The notes: a model not told the origin generated them from the sequence alone. Shown: positions 1-4,617, numbered from the stretch's first letter. The stretch is 7,009 nucleotides of DNA from an uncultured Clostridia bacterium (GCA_934486495.1 CAKSPW010000093.1:1-7009); one strand, 5' to 3'. Translations and numbers: made by a program.

Positions 1-178
1 GATTAAAATCAATTCTGCCACGTTTCACAATTCGTTGTATATGCCCTGTGTAACGGTGTTTATTGTTTTTATACCATGTATCCAGCGACTCTCTATCCTT
101 AAATATATAGTCGTTGTCGGTATAAAAGTCTGAAGTTATGCCGTCATAATATGTGCGTATTGTTGCAAAATATAACAC
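1..178 (-). CDS. Partial hypothetical protein (N-terminal 59 residues)
   Basis: A minus-strand reading frame opens with GTG at 178-176 and stays open for 59 codons to the window edge, so the C-terminus is missing. The GTG is chosen because a strong ribosome site (GGAGGTG, 184-190) lies about 5 nt upstream and no ATG fits better. The protein starts MLYFATIRTYYDG and is rich in Tyr, Asp and Arg, with no signal peptide or membrane segment. It lies 29 bp downstream of the next minus-strand gene, suggesting one transcript. I do not recognise the family and assign no function. The start is well supported; the function is unknown. Confidence 0.7.
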   Translation of the reverse strand, partial: MLYFATIRTYYDGITSDFYTDNDYIFKDRESLDTWYKNNKHRYTGHIQRIVKRGRIDFN

Positions 179-207
179 CGGCTCACCTCCTCTCAAAATT
201 CCGCCTT

Positions 208-621
208 TTATCCTCTTATGAAATTATATTTGTTATCAGGTGTTACCCAGCCGATCCCCGGTTTTTTACCCATTAATCCATAGTAATATACGCTGTAATG
301 TTCTTCCGCTGCGGCTGTTAATTCAATTCCATTCCGGCTTATATATGTTTTAATAAACTTTACAATAGGGTTATTTTTTGCAAGCTGTTTGCGGTAGAAT
401 GGTATATTTGTATTACTTTTTAAATGCCTTTTTGTGCCTGTAAGAATATACACCGGAACGCGCTCCAGCCCTTTTTTAATTGCCGTATAACCTCCGCGGT
501 CAATATAATAATATGTTACCGTATTATTATTGTTGTAGCGTATACCATAAATGGTATTTGTCGGAATTGGTCTTTGGAGTATTTGTGTATTGTGATTCGT
601 GTTTGTATTAATTAATTTCAT
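208..621 (-). CDS. Hypothetical protein, 137 aa
   Basis: A minus-strand gene starting at ATG 621-619 (MKLINTNTNHN), preceded by AGGGGA at a good distance. A longer frame from a TTG at 642 exists, but the ribosome site lies between the two starts and favours the ATG. The protein is soluble and basic, with Asn/Thr-rich residues 1-40, several Tyr clusters and a C-terminus ending in NKYNFIRG. No domain is recognised. The terminator of the upstream gene (655-688) lies just before it and I see no separate promoter, so expression probably depends on read-through. It sits 29 bp ahead of the partial gene at 1-178. Confidence 0.72.
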   Translation of the reverse strand: MKLINTNTNHNTQILQRPIPTNTIYGIRYNNNNTVTYYYIDRGGYTAIKKGLERVPVYILTGTKRHLKSNTNIPFYRKQLAKNNPIVKFIKTYISRNGIELTAAAEEHYSVYYYGLMGKKPGIGWVTPDNKYNFIRG

Positions 622-654
622 GGTTTTTATTCCCCTTTTCAACTGATTTTTTGG

Positions 655-688
655 CGCAATAAAAAAGAGGGTTGAGTCCCTCTCTTTT
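655..688 (-). terminator. Intrinsic terminator after the 276-aa gene
   Basis: Read on the minus strand, GAGGG (682-678) pairs with CCCTC (671-667) around a 6-nt loop and is followed by a run of six T residues. It begins at the stop codon of the 687-1517 gene. It would uncouple that gene partly from the two minus-strand genes downstream. Confidence 0.75.
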
Positions 689-1517
689 ATGCGGTTTTTG
701 TTTCTTGGGTTACTTCCTCCGGCTGAAGTGTTTCAGCGTTTGCAAGTTGCTGTTTGTATTCCAGTATACCTAACAAAATTTCATTTTTTGCAGCCTTATC
801 GCTAAAAGTCTGTTCAGTGTTACCATTTTTATTTAATTTACGTCCGGTATAATATCTTGATATAACATTATTTAATAATCCCGCGTTACTTTTCAAGCGT
901 GCAAATAACGGACTCTCGGCTGTTTCCATACCAACATTGAAGTATTTGTATATAAAATATGATAAGTCCTTCTTTAATGCCTTTTTTTCAATGTTGCGGG
1001 CTGATTCAGTTTCAGCATCAAAAGATTTTTTTAATTCTTTAATAACTTTGTCTATCTCGTGCGACTTGTGCCAAAATTCCGGCAATGCATACCCTGACAA
1101 ATAGCAAGCAATTGAAGTCGTTAAATTATCAAGTTTATTTAGTTCGTCACTTTGTAAAATGTATGCTTTACAAGTTTTTTCAAAATCTTGCAAAAAGTTT
1201 TCTAAATTCTGAAGTGTTGCAGCGTCGACTTGATCTAAACCGTTGTTTTTCGTCCGTTTATCTTCAAGCTTTTTCTTTTCAGCTTTTAAAGTATAATGTT
1301 GGTAAGTTGTAACCGCTTTTAACAAAGTTTCTTTAAAAGTTTTTATATCGGTTATTCCGTCAAGCTTGCAATTAATTACTTTTGTTTTGTAATCGTTCTT
1401 TTTAGCATTGTATAGCGGAATAGACAATATAAAGTTGTCTGACTCCAGAATACTCCGCAACGCTGCGGCGTAGTCAACTTCGTTTGCTCTTACTTCCGTA
1501 ACTGTTACTTTTTTCAT
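687..1517 (-). CDS. Hypothetical mostly helical protein, 276 aa
   Basis: The longest gene in the window. It starts at ATG 1517-1515, with GGAAGGAG about 7 nt upstream. The protein (MKKVTVTEVRANEVDYAAAL...) is charged, rich in Lys, Glu and Leu, and looks mostly alpha-helical. Residues about 65-135 could form coiled-coil-like helices. There is no signal peptide, membrane segment or recognisable catalytic motif. A Lys/Arg-rich stretch lies around residues 215-235 (ISRYYTGRKLNKNGN), and the C-terminus is acidic (EEVTQETKTA). I do not recognise the family. It has its own promoter, an operator-like palindrome over the -10 (1576-1595) and its own terminator, so it is probably a regulated single-gene unit with partial read-through into 208-621. 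Confidence 0.78.
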   Translation of the reverse strand: MKKVTVTEVRANEVDYAAALRSILESDNFILSIPLYNAKKNDYKTKVINCKLDGITDIKTFKETLLKAVTTYQHYTLKAEKKKLEDKRTKNNGLDQVDAATLQNLENFLQDFEKTCKAYILQSDELNKLDNLTTSIACYLSGYALPEFWHKSHEIDKVIKELKKSFDAETESARNIEKKALKKDLSYFIYKYFNVGMETAESPLFARLKSNAGLLNNVISRYYTGRKLNKNGNTEQTFSDKAAKNEILLGILEYKQQLANAETLQPEEVTQETKTA

Positions 1518-1575
1518 TTTGTACTCCTTCCGCGCTGATATTTTCAGCGACTTAACATTGTTTTTATAGTTTCTT

Positions 1576-1595
1576 AAAGTGTATTATAACACTTT
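1576..1595. promoter_or_regulatory. Operator-like palindrome over the -10
   Basis: AAAGTGT and ACACTTT form perfect 7-bp arms around six bases that contain the minus-strand -10. A repressor bound here would block the promoter of the 276-aa gene. A related ACACTTTAAAAAG segment recurs at 1626-1638. Confidence 0.55.
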
Positions 1596-1609
1596 TTAAA
1601 ATATATCAA
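1583..1609 (-). promoter_or_regulatory. Promoter of the 276-aa gene
   Basis: The minus strand carries a perfect -10 TATAAT (1588-1583). Candidate -35 elements lie 15-17 bp away: TTGATA at 1609-1604, or overlapping weaker registers. The distance to the start codon at 1517 leaves a leader of about 60 nt. The suboptimal -35 fits a promoter under operator control. Confidence 0.6.
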
Positions 1610-1614
1610 TGTAT

Positions 1615-1651
1615 AATGTATTGATACACTTTAAAAAGCATACAATACATT
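1615..1651. repeat. Inverted repeat, 9-bp perfect arms
   Basis: AATGTATTG (1615-1623) is the reverse complement of CAATACATT (1643-1651), with a 19-bp spacer. It lies just upstream of the minus-strand promoter and may be a second regulator site. Confidence 0.5.
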
Positions 1652-1679
1652 GACAGAGTGACAAATTAAAAACTTGTGT

Positions 1680-1853
1680 TTTAATGAAGAATCTTATTCG
1701 TAGATTCGAAAAGTATTTATTTTTCAATGTTCAATCACTACTTTCGGCGGACTTATCGGCGCTACACTTGTAACGCAATTTTTTGATATTTCCCACACTT
1801 GCAGGAAGTCCGCTGGTTTCGTGATATGTAAAGGCTGTTAACCTTTATTTCAT
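1680..1853 (-). ncRNA. Candidate structured RNA
   Basis: No gene fits here, but the minus strand is folded and has its own promoter (1859-1887). Read 5' to 3' on minus, the elements are: a small hairpin (AAAGG/CCTTT, 1846-1830); a long-range stem GCGGACTT/AAGTCCGC (1813-1806 with 1754-1747); an internal 7-bp hairpin with a four-base loop (1776-1759, GCGTTAC/GTAGCGC with one G-T pair); and a GAATCT/AGATTC hairpin (1707-1689). An ATTAAAA/TTTTAAT hairpin follows at about 1665-1685 and may end the transcript. I match it to no known RNA family. It could also be a long leader of the 276-aa gene, which has its own nearer promoter. Confidence 0.45.
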
Positions 1854-1858
1854 GTACT

Positions 1859-1887
1859 ATTATACACTACTTTGCAGTTGTTGTCTA
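1859..1887 (-). promoter_or_regulatory. Minus-strand promoter for the structured RNA
   Basis: TAGACA (1887-1882), 17 bp, TATAAT (1864-1859) on the minus strand. It fires leftward into the folded region 1680-1853 and is divergent from the promoter at 1953-1981. Confidence 0.6.
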
Positions 1888-1891
1888 TTGG

Positions 1892-1954
1892 CATATGTAC
1901 TAAAATATGGTGTATGTTTTAGTGCATATTATATACTACTTTTTAGTGCATATT
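1892..1954. promoter_or_regulatory. Repeated operator sites between divergent promoters
   Basis: TTTTAGTGCATATT occurs twice in direct orientation (1917-1930, 1941-1954). A 12/14 match occurs in inverted orientation at 1892-1905. The second copy runs into the -35 of the plus promoter. A further near-repeat (ATTATAYACTACTTT) is found at 1859-1873 and 1928-1942, one copy overlapping the -10 of the minus promoter. These sites could let the HTH protein at 2010 control both directions. Confidence 0.55.
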
Positions 1955-1981
1955 GACAACTACAAAAAATAATGATATAAT
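1953..1981 (+). promoter_or_regulatory. Consensus promoter of the first HTH gene
   Basis: TTGACA (1953-1958), 17 bp, TATAAT (1976-1981): a perfect match to the main sigma factor consensus. AATAATG (1968-1974) and CATTATT (1985-1991) form an inverted repeat around the -10, a likely operator. Confidence 0.85.
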
Positions 1982-2009
1982 GTACATTATTATTTAAGAG
2001 GTGTATTAT

Positions 2010-2228
2010 ATGATTAGATATAAAATTAATATACTTGCAGCATTACGCGAGAAGGGTTATACTTCTTACAAGTTAATTAATAATAAACTTATGGGAAATG
2101 CTACTATCCAAAAACTCCGCAAAAGTGAAGTTGTTTACGGTAGTAACCTTAATCTTCTCTGTACCCTCTTAAATTGTCAGCCCGGAGACATACTGGAGTA
2201 TGTACCAGATAACCAAGATAACATTTAA
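2010..2228 (+). CDS. Small Cro/CI-type HTH regulator, 72 aa
   Basis: The start is ATG 2010, with AAGAGGTG at 1996-2003. A GTG at 2001 lies inside the ribosome site and is not the start. The protein (MIRYKINILAALREKGYTSYKL...) has the pattern of short Xre-family regulators of the HTH_26 type: an N-terminal 'KINILAALREKGYTSYKL' helix pair, a recognition-helix region near residues 25-45 (GNATIQKLRKSE), and the typical end 'LLNCQPGDILEYVPDN'. It should bind DNA as a dimer in the cytoplasm. A consensus promoter surrounded by repeats suggests autorepression and control of the divergent unit at 1680-1853. It is a paralogue of the protein at 2737-2961, sharing NCQP/DCQP and the EYVPDN/EYIPDN ending. 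The family call is firm; the targets are inferred. Confidence 0.88.
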   Translation: MIRYKINILAALREKGYTSYKLINNKLMGNATIQKLRKSEVVYGSNLNLLCTLLNCQPGDILEYVPDNQDNI

Positions 2229-2264
2229 GTTTGTTATTGATTGATTATGTTATTATTGTACACT

Positions 2265-2337
2265 AAAATAATGAACTTGTCCATTGATATAATACACAAA
2301 AATAATGAATTATTTTAGATACTTTGTACATTATTTT
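2265..2337. promoter_or_regulatory. Operators and likely -10 ahead of the second HTH gene
   Basis: An 18-bp palindrome AAAATAAT-GA-ATTATTTT lies at 2299-2316. It is flanked by a forward half-site (AAAATAATGAA, 2265-2275) and a reverse half-site (CATTATTTT, 2329-2337). A TATAAT is present at 2288-2293, but no convincing -35 lies at the right distance, so the exact promoter is uncertain. TGTACATTATT is shared with the first HTH gene (1981-1991 and 2325-2335), suggesting a common regulator or common descent. Confidence 0.55.
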
Positions 2338-2356
2338 GATATATTGAGGTGATTTA

Positions 2357-2578
2357 ATGATATACAACGGAGATAATGCGGAAATCAAAAAGGAATTACG
2401 AAAACTACTTCTTGATGAAGGATTGACCCTTTCCGAAATTGCTAACCGTTTAAATATTGGTAGAAATCAATTAAACCACCTATTTAATAAAGTTAATTTC
2501 AGCTTTACAGATTTATATAAAATGCTGCAAAGTATCGGTTATGATTTAGAAATTGACTTTATCAAAAAAGACAAGTAG
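2357..2578 (+). CDS. Small Xre-like HTH protein, 73 aa
   Basis: The start is ATG 2357, with GAGGTG about 6 nt upstream. The protein (MIYNGDNAEIKKELRKLLLDEG...) shows a classic helix-turn-helix. 'LTLSEIANRLNIGRNQLNHLFNK' at about residues 24-46 gives a scaffold helix, a tight turn at NIGR and a recognition helix. It then has the 'F.DLYKMLQSIGYDLEIDFI' ending seen in short Xre-like proteins of gut Clostridia. It is only distantly related to the two HTH_26-type neighbours. It sits behind its own palindromic operator and is 129 bp from the previous gene, so it is probably a separate autoregulated unit. The DNA-binding call is confident; the target is unknown. Confidence 0.85.
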   Translation: MIYNGDNAEIKKELRKLLLDEGLTLSEIANRLNIGRNQLNHLFNKVNFSFTDLYKMLQSIGYDLEIDFIKKDK

Positions 2579-2598
2579 TATATAATTATCAATGTACA
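2579..2598 (+). repeat. 20-bp repeat after HTH gene 2 (copy 1)
   Basis: TATATAATTATCAATGTACA starts immediately after the stop codon of the 2357-2578 gene. It recurs exactly at 2965-2984, just after the stop of the third HTH gene. It is not a terminator (no hairpin, no T run). Confidence 0.8.
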
Positions 2599-2599
2599 G

Positions 2600-2632
2600 A
2601 TGATAACATTTAAACGTGTTATTTGTTATCAT
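2600..2632. repeat. Inverted repeat, 9-bp arms
   Basis: ATGATAACA (2600-2608) pairs with TGTTATCAT (2624-2632) around 15 nt. GATAACATTTAA also occurs at the end of the first HTH gene (2218-2229). No T run follows, so an operator or weak 3'-end hairpin is more likely than a classical terminator. Confidence 0.45.
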
Positions 2633-2641
2633 GGTTACATT

Positions 2642-2726
2642 ATATCACTTAATTTAGTGATATTCAATTCGCACAATCACCAAATTAAGAGATATTTTAT
2701 TATACATTATCACTAAATTAAGTGAG
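2642..2726. promoter_or_regulatory. Three operators spaced by about three helical turns
   Basis: Three 18-bp sites of the form ATCACT-WAATTW-AGTGAT lie at 2644-2661 (near-perfect palindrome, extendable to 2642-2663), 2676-2693 (degenerate) and 2709-2726. Starts are 32 and 33 bp apart, so bound dimers would sit on the same DNA face. The third site runs into the ribosome site of the gene at 2737. The likely binder is that gene's product (inference). Confidence 0.75.
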
Positions 2727-2736
2727 GTATTATATT

Positions 2737-2961
2737 ATGTTAAAATATGACCGTCTTTTTAAAAAGTTTCAGCAAAACGGCTATACCGTTAGCAGAATCA
2801 AACAAGAAAAAATAATCGGTCAAGCTACCTACTACGGACTAAAAGCAGGAACAAAAGGACTTGATGCAAAAAGCATTGATAAATTGTGCAGACTTTTTGA
2901 CTGTCAACCTAATGACATTATGGAATATATTCCGGATAATGCAGTTAGTCCTAATAAGTGA
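2737..2961 (+). CDS. Small Cro/CI-type HTH regulator, 74 aa
   Basis: The start is ATG 2737. GTGAGG at 2722-2727 is the ribosome site, so the in-frame GTG at 2722 is rejected. The protein (MLKYDRLFKKFQQNGYTVSRIKQEKIIGQATYYGLKAG...) fits the HTH_26 type of Xre regulator. Residues 1-20 form the first helices, 'IIGQATYYGLKAGTKGL' carries the turn and recognition helix, and 'IDKLCRLFDCQPNDIMEYIPDN' is the conserved C-terminal helix and tail. It is a paralogue of the 72-aa protein at 2010. Three evenly spaced palindromes upstream strongly suggest cooperative autorepression. A 20-bp repeat shared with the preceding HTH gene follows the stop codon. Confidence 0.88.
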   Translation: MLKYDRLFKKFQQNGYTVSRIKQEKIIGQATYYGLKAGTKGLDAKSIDKLCRLFDCQPNDIMEYIPDNAVSPNK

Positions 2962-2964
2962 TAC

Positions 2965-2984
2965 TATATAATTATCAATGTACA
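2965..2984 (+). repeat. 20-bp repeat after HTH gene 3 (copy 2)
   Basis: Exact second copy of the 20-mer at 2579-2598, beginning 4 bp after the stop codon. The shared position after two regulator genes suggests cassette duplication or a common downstream signal. Confidence 0.8.
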
Positions 2985-3048
2985 ATTGTAAATATATTAT
3001 AATGCGGTAGCCGTAACGTTGGTAAGTGGGTTACTGTTTGATTATTGT

Positions 3049-3171
3049 TTATTCATTCCGCAAATTGTCGCTGTCGGAATAATAATCAAAATAATCGTCT
3101 AATGAATAAAATGTTATACCATTGTATGTAACTGTAGCATCGGTATTAATTATTACATTATCTGGTAACAT
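3049..3171 (-). CDS. Small acidic protein, 40 aa
   Basis: A short minus-strand gene from ATG 3171-3169 to TAA 3051-3049. The upstream ribosome site (GGAAGGAGGTGAT, within 3187-3172) is among the strongest possible, which is the main reason to believe so short a frame. The peptide begins MLPDNVIINTDATVTYNG and ends DNLRNE. It is acidic and rich in Asp, Asn and Tyr (DDYFDYYSDSD), with no membrane helix, so it is unlike a type I toxin. A perfect TTGACA-17-TATAAT promoter lies at 3325-3297, giving a leader of over 100 nt with two hairpins. The function is unknown. A regulator-binding or anti-repressor role opposite the divergent RHH gene is only a guess. Confidence 0.72.
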   Translation of the reverse strand: MLPDNVIINTDATVTYNGITFYSLDDYFDYYSDSDNLRNE

Positions 3172-3197
3172 GGTATCACCTCCTTCCTATAAGGAAG
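3172..3197 (-). promoter_or_regulatory. Ribosome site with overlapping hairpin
   Basis: On the minus strand CTTCCT/AGGAAG (3197-3183) folds with a 3-nt loop, and its right arm includes the first bases of the AGGAGG element. The hairpin would compete with ribosome binding on the 40-aa gene's mRNA. Confidence 0.6.
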
Positions 3198-3224
3198 TAA
3201 CTACCGCATTATTTTATATATTTA

Positions 3225-3302
3225 GTCAATGAAGGGAATATTTAAGTTTGTTATGTTGTTGTGCTGCTATTGTTGTATTCCCTGTTGACAATTAGTATTA
3301 TA
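3225..3302. repeat. Duplicated promoter-leader module, copy 1
   Basis: About 78 bp starting TCAATGAAGGGAATATTTAA and ending TTGACAATTAGTATTATA, highly similar to 4886-4963. It contains the inverted repeat AGGGAATA/TATTCCCT. Read on minus it is the -10 region and first roughly 70 nt of a transcript, with an A/C-rich, almost G-free loop. In the second copy one A-T pair of the stem becomes a G-T pair (GTTCCC), so the stem can still form. Confidence 0.85.
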
Positions 3303-3325
3303 ATACGGTCAACCGTATATGTCAA
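3297..3325 (-). promoter_or_regulatory. Consensus minus promoter with palindromic operator in the spacer
   Basis: TTGACA (3325-3320), 17 bp, TATAAT (3302-3297) on minus. The spacer holds ATACGGT-CA-ACCGTAT (3303-3318), a 16-bp palindrome. Occupancy would block polymerase. The promoter drives the 40-aa gene and is divergent from the RHH genes at 3436. Confidence 0.88.
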
Positions 3326-3371
3326 TACTTTTTTTGAAATTTATTTTTTTGTTGTAACTGTTGTATGACTT

Positions 3372-3387
3372 ATGCGGTCAACCGTGT
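3372..3387. promoter_or_regulatory. Second copy of the CGGTCAACCG operator
   Basis: CGGTCAACCG at 3375-3384 is identical to the core at 3306-3315, 69 bp away. It lies upstream of the RHH gene at 3436, where autorepression would act. The plus promoter itself is weakly defined; TATACA at 3395-3400 is one possible -10. Confidence 0.7.
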
Positions 3388-3435
3388 GTGAAAATATACA
3401 ACTTGTACAAAGTGAAAGGTGTGGATTGTTAAATT

Positions 3436-3648
3436 ATGGCAGTGAGTAAAGCACAGCAAAAAGCAAATCAAAAATACGACAGTACACATTATATTCGTTG
3501 TGGGTTTAAATTCAAGCCCGAAGAAATAGAATTAATTAATAGTTTTAGTCAAGAACTGGAATTAACGCGGACGCGCTGCATTGTTCGTGCGGTTAGATAC
3601 TGTATGGAAAATGGGATTAACTTGAATAATGTTAGAGATGTTAAATAA
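3436..3648 (+). CDS. RHH (Arc/CopG-like) DNA-binding protein, 70 aa
   Basis: The start is ATG 3436; an upstream in-frame GTG (3421) meets a stop. AAAGGTGTGG at 3416-3424 is the ribosome site, slightly far from the start. The protein begins MAVSKAQQKANQKYD, the basic leader of many short RHH proteins in Clostridia. A beta strand 'YIRCGFKFKPEE' (about 19-30) follows, then helices 'EIELINSFSQELELT' and 'TRCIVRAVRYCMENG'. RHH dimers insert the beta strands into the major groove. Two CGGTCAACCG palindromes lie between it and the divergent 40-aa gene, its most likely targets. It overlaps the next RHH gene by 20 bp, suggesting co-transcription and coupled translation. Confidence 0.8.
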   Translation: MAVSKAQQKANQKYDSTHYIRCGFKFKPEEIELINSFSQELELTRTRCIVRAVRYCMENGINLNNVRDVK

Positions 3649-3826
3649 AAATAGTGCTGCGAAGATAAAGGCAAGTAACAAATATAATGCCAAAACATAC
3701 AAACATATTACTTTAAATGTCAAACTTAACGAGTTCGAAAAGATACAAGCGGAAGTACAAAAACAAGGTGTTAGCATGAATAGCTTTATATTAGAATGTA
3801 TTCGAGATAGAATTAATAAGGGTTGA
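3629..3826 (+). CDS. RHH (Arc/CopG-like) DNA-binding protein, 65 aa
   Basis: ATG 3629 lies inside the end of the preceding gene; ATG 3638 (MLNKNSAAKIKAS) is an alternative start. Neither has a good ribosome site, which fits translational coupling. After a basic leader (SAAKIKASNKYNAKTYKHI) come the beta strand 'ITLNVKLNE' and helices 'FEKIQAEVQKQG' and 'SMNSFILECIRDRIN', a clear Arc-type ribbon-helix-helix with the G-V-S-M-N turn. It resembles the protein at 5059-5277 (KYNAKTYKQ..NV), so the two are probably paralogues from a cassette duplication. A strong hairpin terminator follows 11 bp after the stop. Confidence 0.8.
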   Translation: MLEMLNKNSAAKIKASNKYNAKTYKHITLNVKLNEFEKIQAEVQKQGVSMNSFILECIRDRINKG

Positions 3827-3836
3827 TATAAATAAA

Positions 3837-3885
3837 AAAAGAGTGTATATATTTTAATGTTTTAAATTAGGCTTTACACTCTTTT
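3837..3885. terminator. Bidirectional intrinsic terminator
   Basis: AAAAGAGTGTA (3837-3847) and TACACTCTTTT (3875-3885) form an 11-bp perfect stem with a 27-nt loop. On plus it is followed by TTTTATATT. On minus the exit side has seven T residues. It serves the convergent RHH operon (3436-3826) and the coiled-coil gene (3910-4320). Confidence 0.85.
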
Positions 3886-3909
3886 ATATTATATAGTTTG
3901 TCATGGTGG

Positions 3910-4320
3910 TTATGCTGTTTTATTTGTTAATTCAGCTTTTAACCGCTCTATTTTTTCATCAATCCGGTTATCAATATAATTTATTATATCAATTTCGGAT
4001 TTACGGTTAAACCGTACATTAGATTTAATATCTTTGACATCTGACTTGATAATAGTTACATCGTCTTGAAGTGCTGATACATCGGTTTTCAAGGATTGTA
4101 CATCGTCTTGAAGTATTAAAACACTATCTTTTAAATCTAATACATCAGCTTTTAACTCTGATACATCTTTTTGAAGTGTTGATACGTTGGTTTTCAACTC
4201 TGATACATCTTTTTGTAATTCTGATACATCAGCTTTCAAGGATTGTATATCTTGCCGCAATGGTTCAATAGTTGATTGAATCAACTGTTGAATAGCTTGT
4301 AAATCTTGCTTTTCTAACAT
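3910..4320 (-). CDS. Coiled-coil protein with 12 tandem heptads, 136 aa
   Basis: The start is ATG 4320-4318, with AGAGGT about 7 nt upstream. Residues 24-107 are twelve consecutive seven-residue units of the type D-V-S-x-L-K/Q-x, with Val/Ile and Leu at the core positions and charged residues elsewhere. This is a long uninterrupted coiled coil, visible in DNA as 21-bp tandem repeats. The N-terminus (MLEKQDLQAIQQLIQ) and the C-terminus (IDNRIDEKIERLKAELTNKTA) are also helical. There is no membrane segment. Similar small proteins in Gram-positive mobile elements are mostly uncharacterised. Oligomerisation is certain in kind; a role as tether, ruler or partner of the regulators is a guess. It has its own promoter with a -10 palindrome and a terminator. 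Confidence 0.82.
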   Translation of the reverse strand: MLEKQDLQAIQQLIQSTIEPLRQDIQSLKADVSELQKDVSELKTNVSTLQKDVSELKADVLDLKDSVLILQDDVQSLKTDVSALQDDVTIIKSDVKDIKSNVRFNRKSEIDIINYIDNRIDEKIERLKAELTNKTA

Positions 4321-4367
4321 ATTGTTTACCTCTTTTCTATATGCTATATTTGTTATCTGTCTATTAC

Positions 4368-4406
4368 TGTTATAACTATTATAACATATTTCAAAGAAAA
4401 TGTAAA
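4368..4406 (-). promoter_or_regulatory. Promoter of the coiled-coil gene with operator
   Basis: TTTACA (4406-4401), 17 bp, TATAAT (4383-4378) on minus. TGTTATAA-cta-TTATAACA (4368-4386), a 19-bp perfect palindrome, covers the -10 and start region. TTATAAC and GTTATAA half-sites recur at 4437-4443 and 4466-4472 around the divergent plus promoter. Confidence 0.82.
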
Positions 4407-4444
4407 GTCTTATTCAATTATCAAAGTACAACTTTTTATAACTC

Positions 4445-4473
4445 TTGACTTTTTCAAGTCGGTATGTTATAAT
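4445..4473 (+). promoter_or_regulatory. Divergent plus promoter
   Basis: TTGACT (4445-4450), 17 bp, TATAAT (4468-4473). It would start transcription near 4480 and read through a GC-richer leader (4480-4545) toward the RHH gene at 4642. A GACTT/AAGTC inverted repeat overlaps the -35 and spacer. Confidence 0.75.
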
Positions 4474-4479
4474 TGTTTT

Positions 4480-4536
4480 ATGGTTGAAGTCGTAACCGCT
4501 GCTGTTATTCGGTGTTGGTTCTGTCGTTCAACTTAA
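4480..4536 (+). other. Possible leaderless 18-codon leader peptide or folded leader
   Basis: An ATG at 4480 opens an 18-codon frame (MVEVVTAAVIRCWFCRST). It has no ribosome site but begins 7 nt after the -10, where the transcript should start. The same stretch carries GTTGAA/TTCAAC arms (4483-4488, 4527-4532) and inner AACC/GGTT pairing, and is clearly GC-richer than its surroundings. It may be a structured leader RNA rather than a coding frame. Confidence 0.3.
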
Positions 4537-4548
4537 TTATAGTATAAC

Positions 4549-4617
4549 ACATTGTACAACGTTTTTCAATATTCACATTGTACAACGTTTTAAATTATTT
4601 TTATACACATTGTACAA
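4549..4617. promoter_or_regulatory. Three TTGTACAA operators and likely second promoter
   Basis: ACATTGTACAA occurs at 4549-4559, 4575-4585 and 4607-4617. The first two share the longer CACATTGTACAACGTTTT, and the third extends to the palindrome ATTGTACAAT. GTACAACTTTTT at 4426-4437 may be a weaker fourth copy. TTGTAC (4578-4583) and TATACA (4602-4607) could form a promoter built into these sites. The product of the gene at 4642 is the likely ligand. Confidence 0.7.

Larger units (their letters stand above)
2999..3212. repeat. 12-bp perfect inverted repeat flanking the 40-aa gene
   Basis: ATAATGCGGTAG (2999-3010) is the exact reverse complement of CTACCGCATTAT (3201-3212). The pair brackets the small minus-strand gene, so the 5' leader and 3' end of its transcript could pair. 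A TATAAT at 2998-3003 on the plus strand overlaps the left arm, but no good -35 accompanies it. Confidence 0.6.

Noticed and set aside
424..615. 63-codon plus frame
   Set aside because: Antisense shadow of the 137-aa minus gene, without ribosome site.
622..642. Upstream TTG start for the 137-aa gene
   Set aside because: The AGGGGA ribosome site lies downstream of this TTG and serves the ATG at 621.
1085..1312. 75-codon plus frame
   Set aside because: Lies wholly inside the 276-aa minus gene, which has a promoter, ribosome site and terminator; no signals of its own.
1747..1813. tRNA-like 8-bp terminal stem GCGGACTT/AAGTCCGC
   Set aside because: Neither strand has a T-loop, anticodon arm or normal D-arm between the stem halves; treated as part of a non-tRNA structured RNA.
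2001..2009. Upstream GTG start for the first HTH gene
   Set aside because: The GTG is part of the AAGAGGTG ribosome site serving the ATG at 2010.
3562..3777. 71-codon minus frame opposite the RHH pair
   Set aside because: Overlaps two well-supported RHH genes; no ribosome site or promoter.
4071..4271. 66-codon plus frame opposite the coiled-coil gene
   Set aside because: Its repetitive sequence is only the reverse reading of the 21-bp heptad repeats; no ribosome site.
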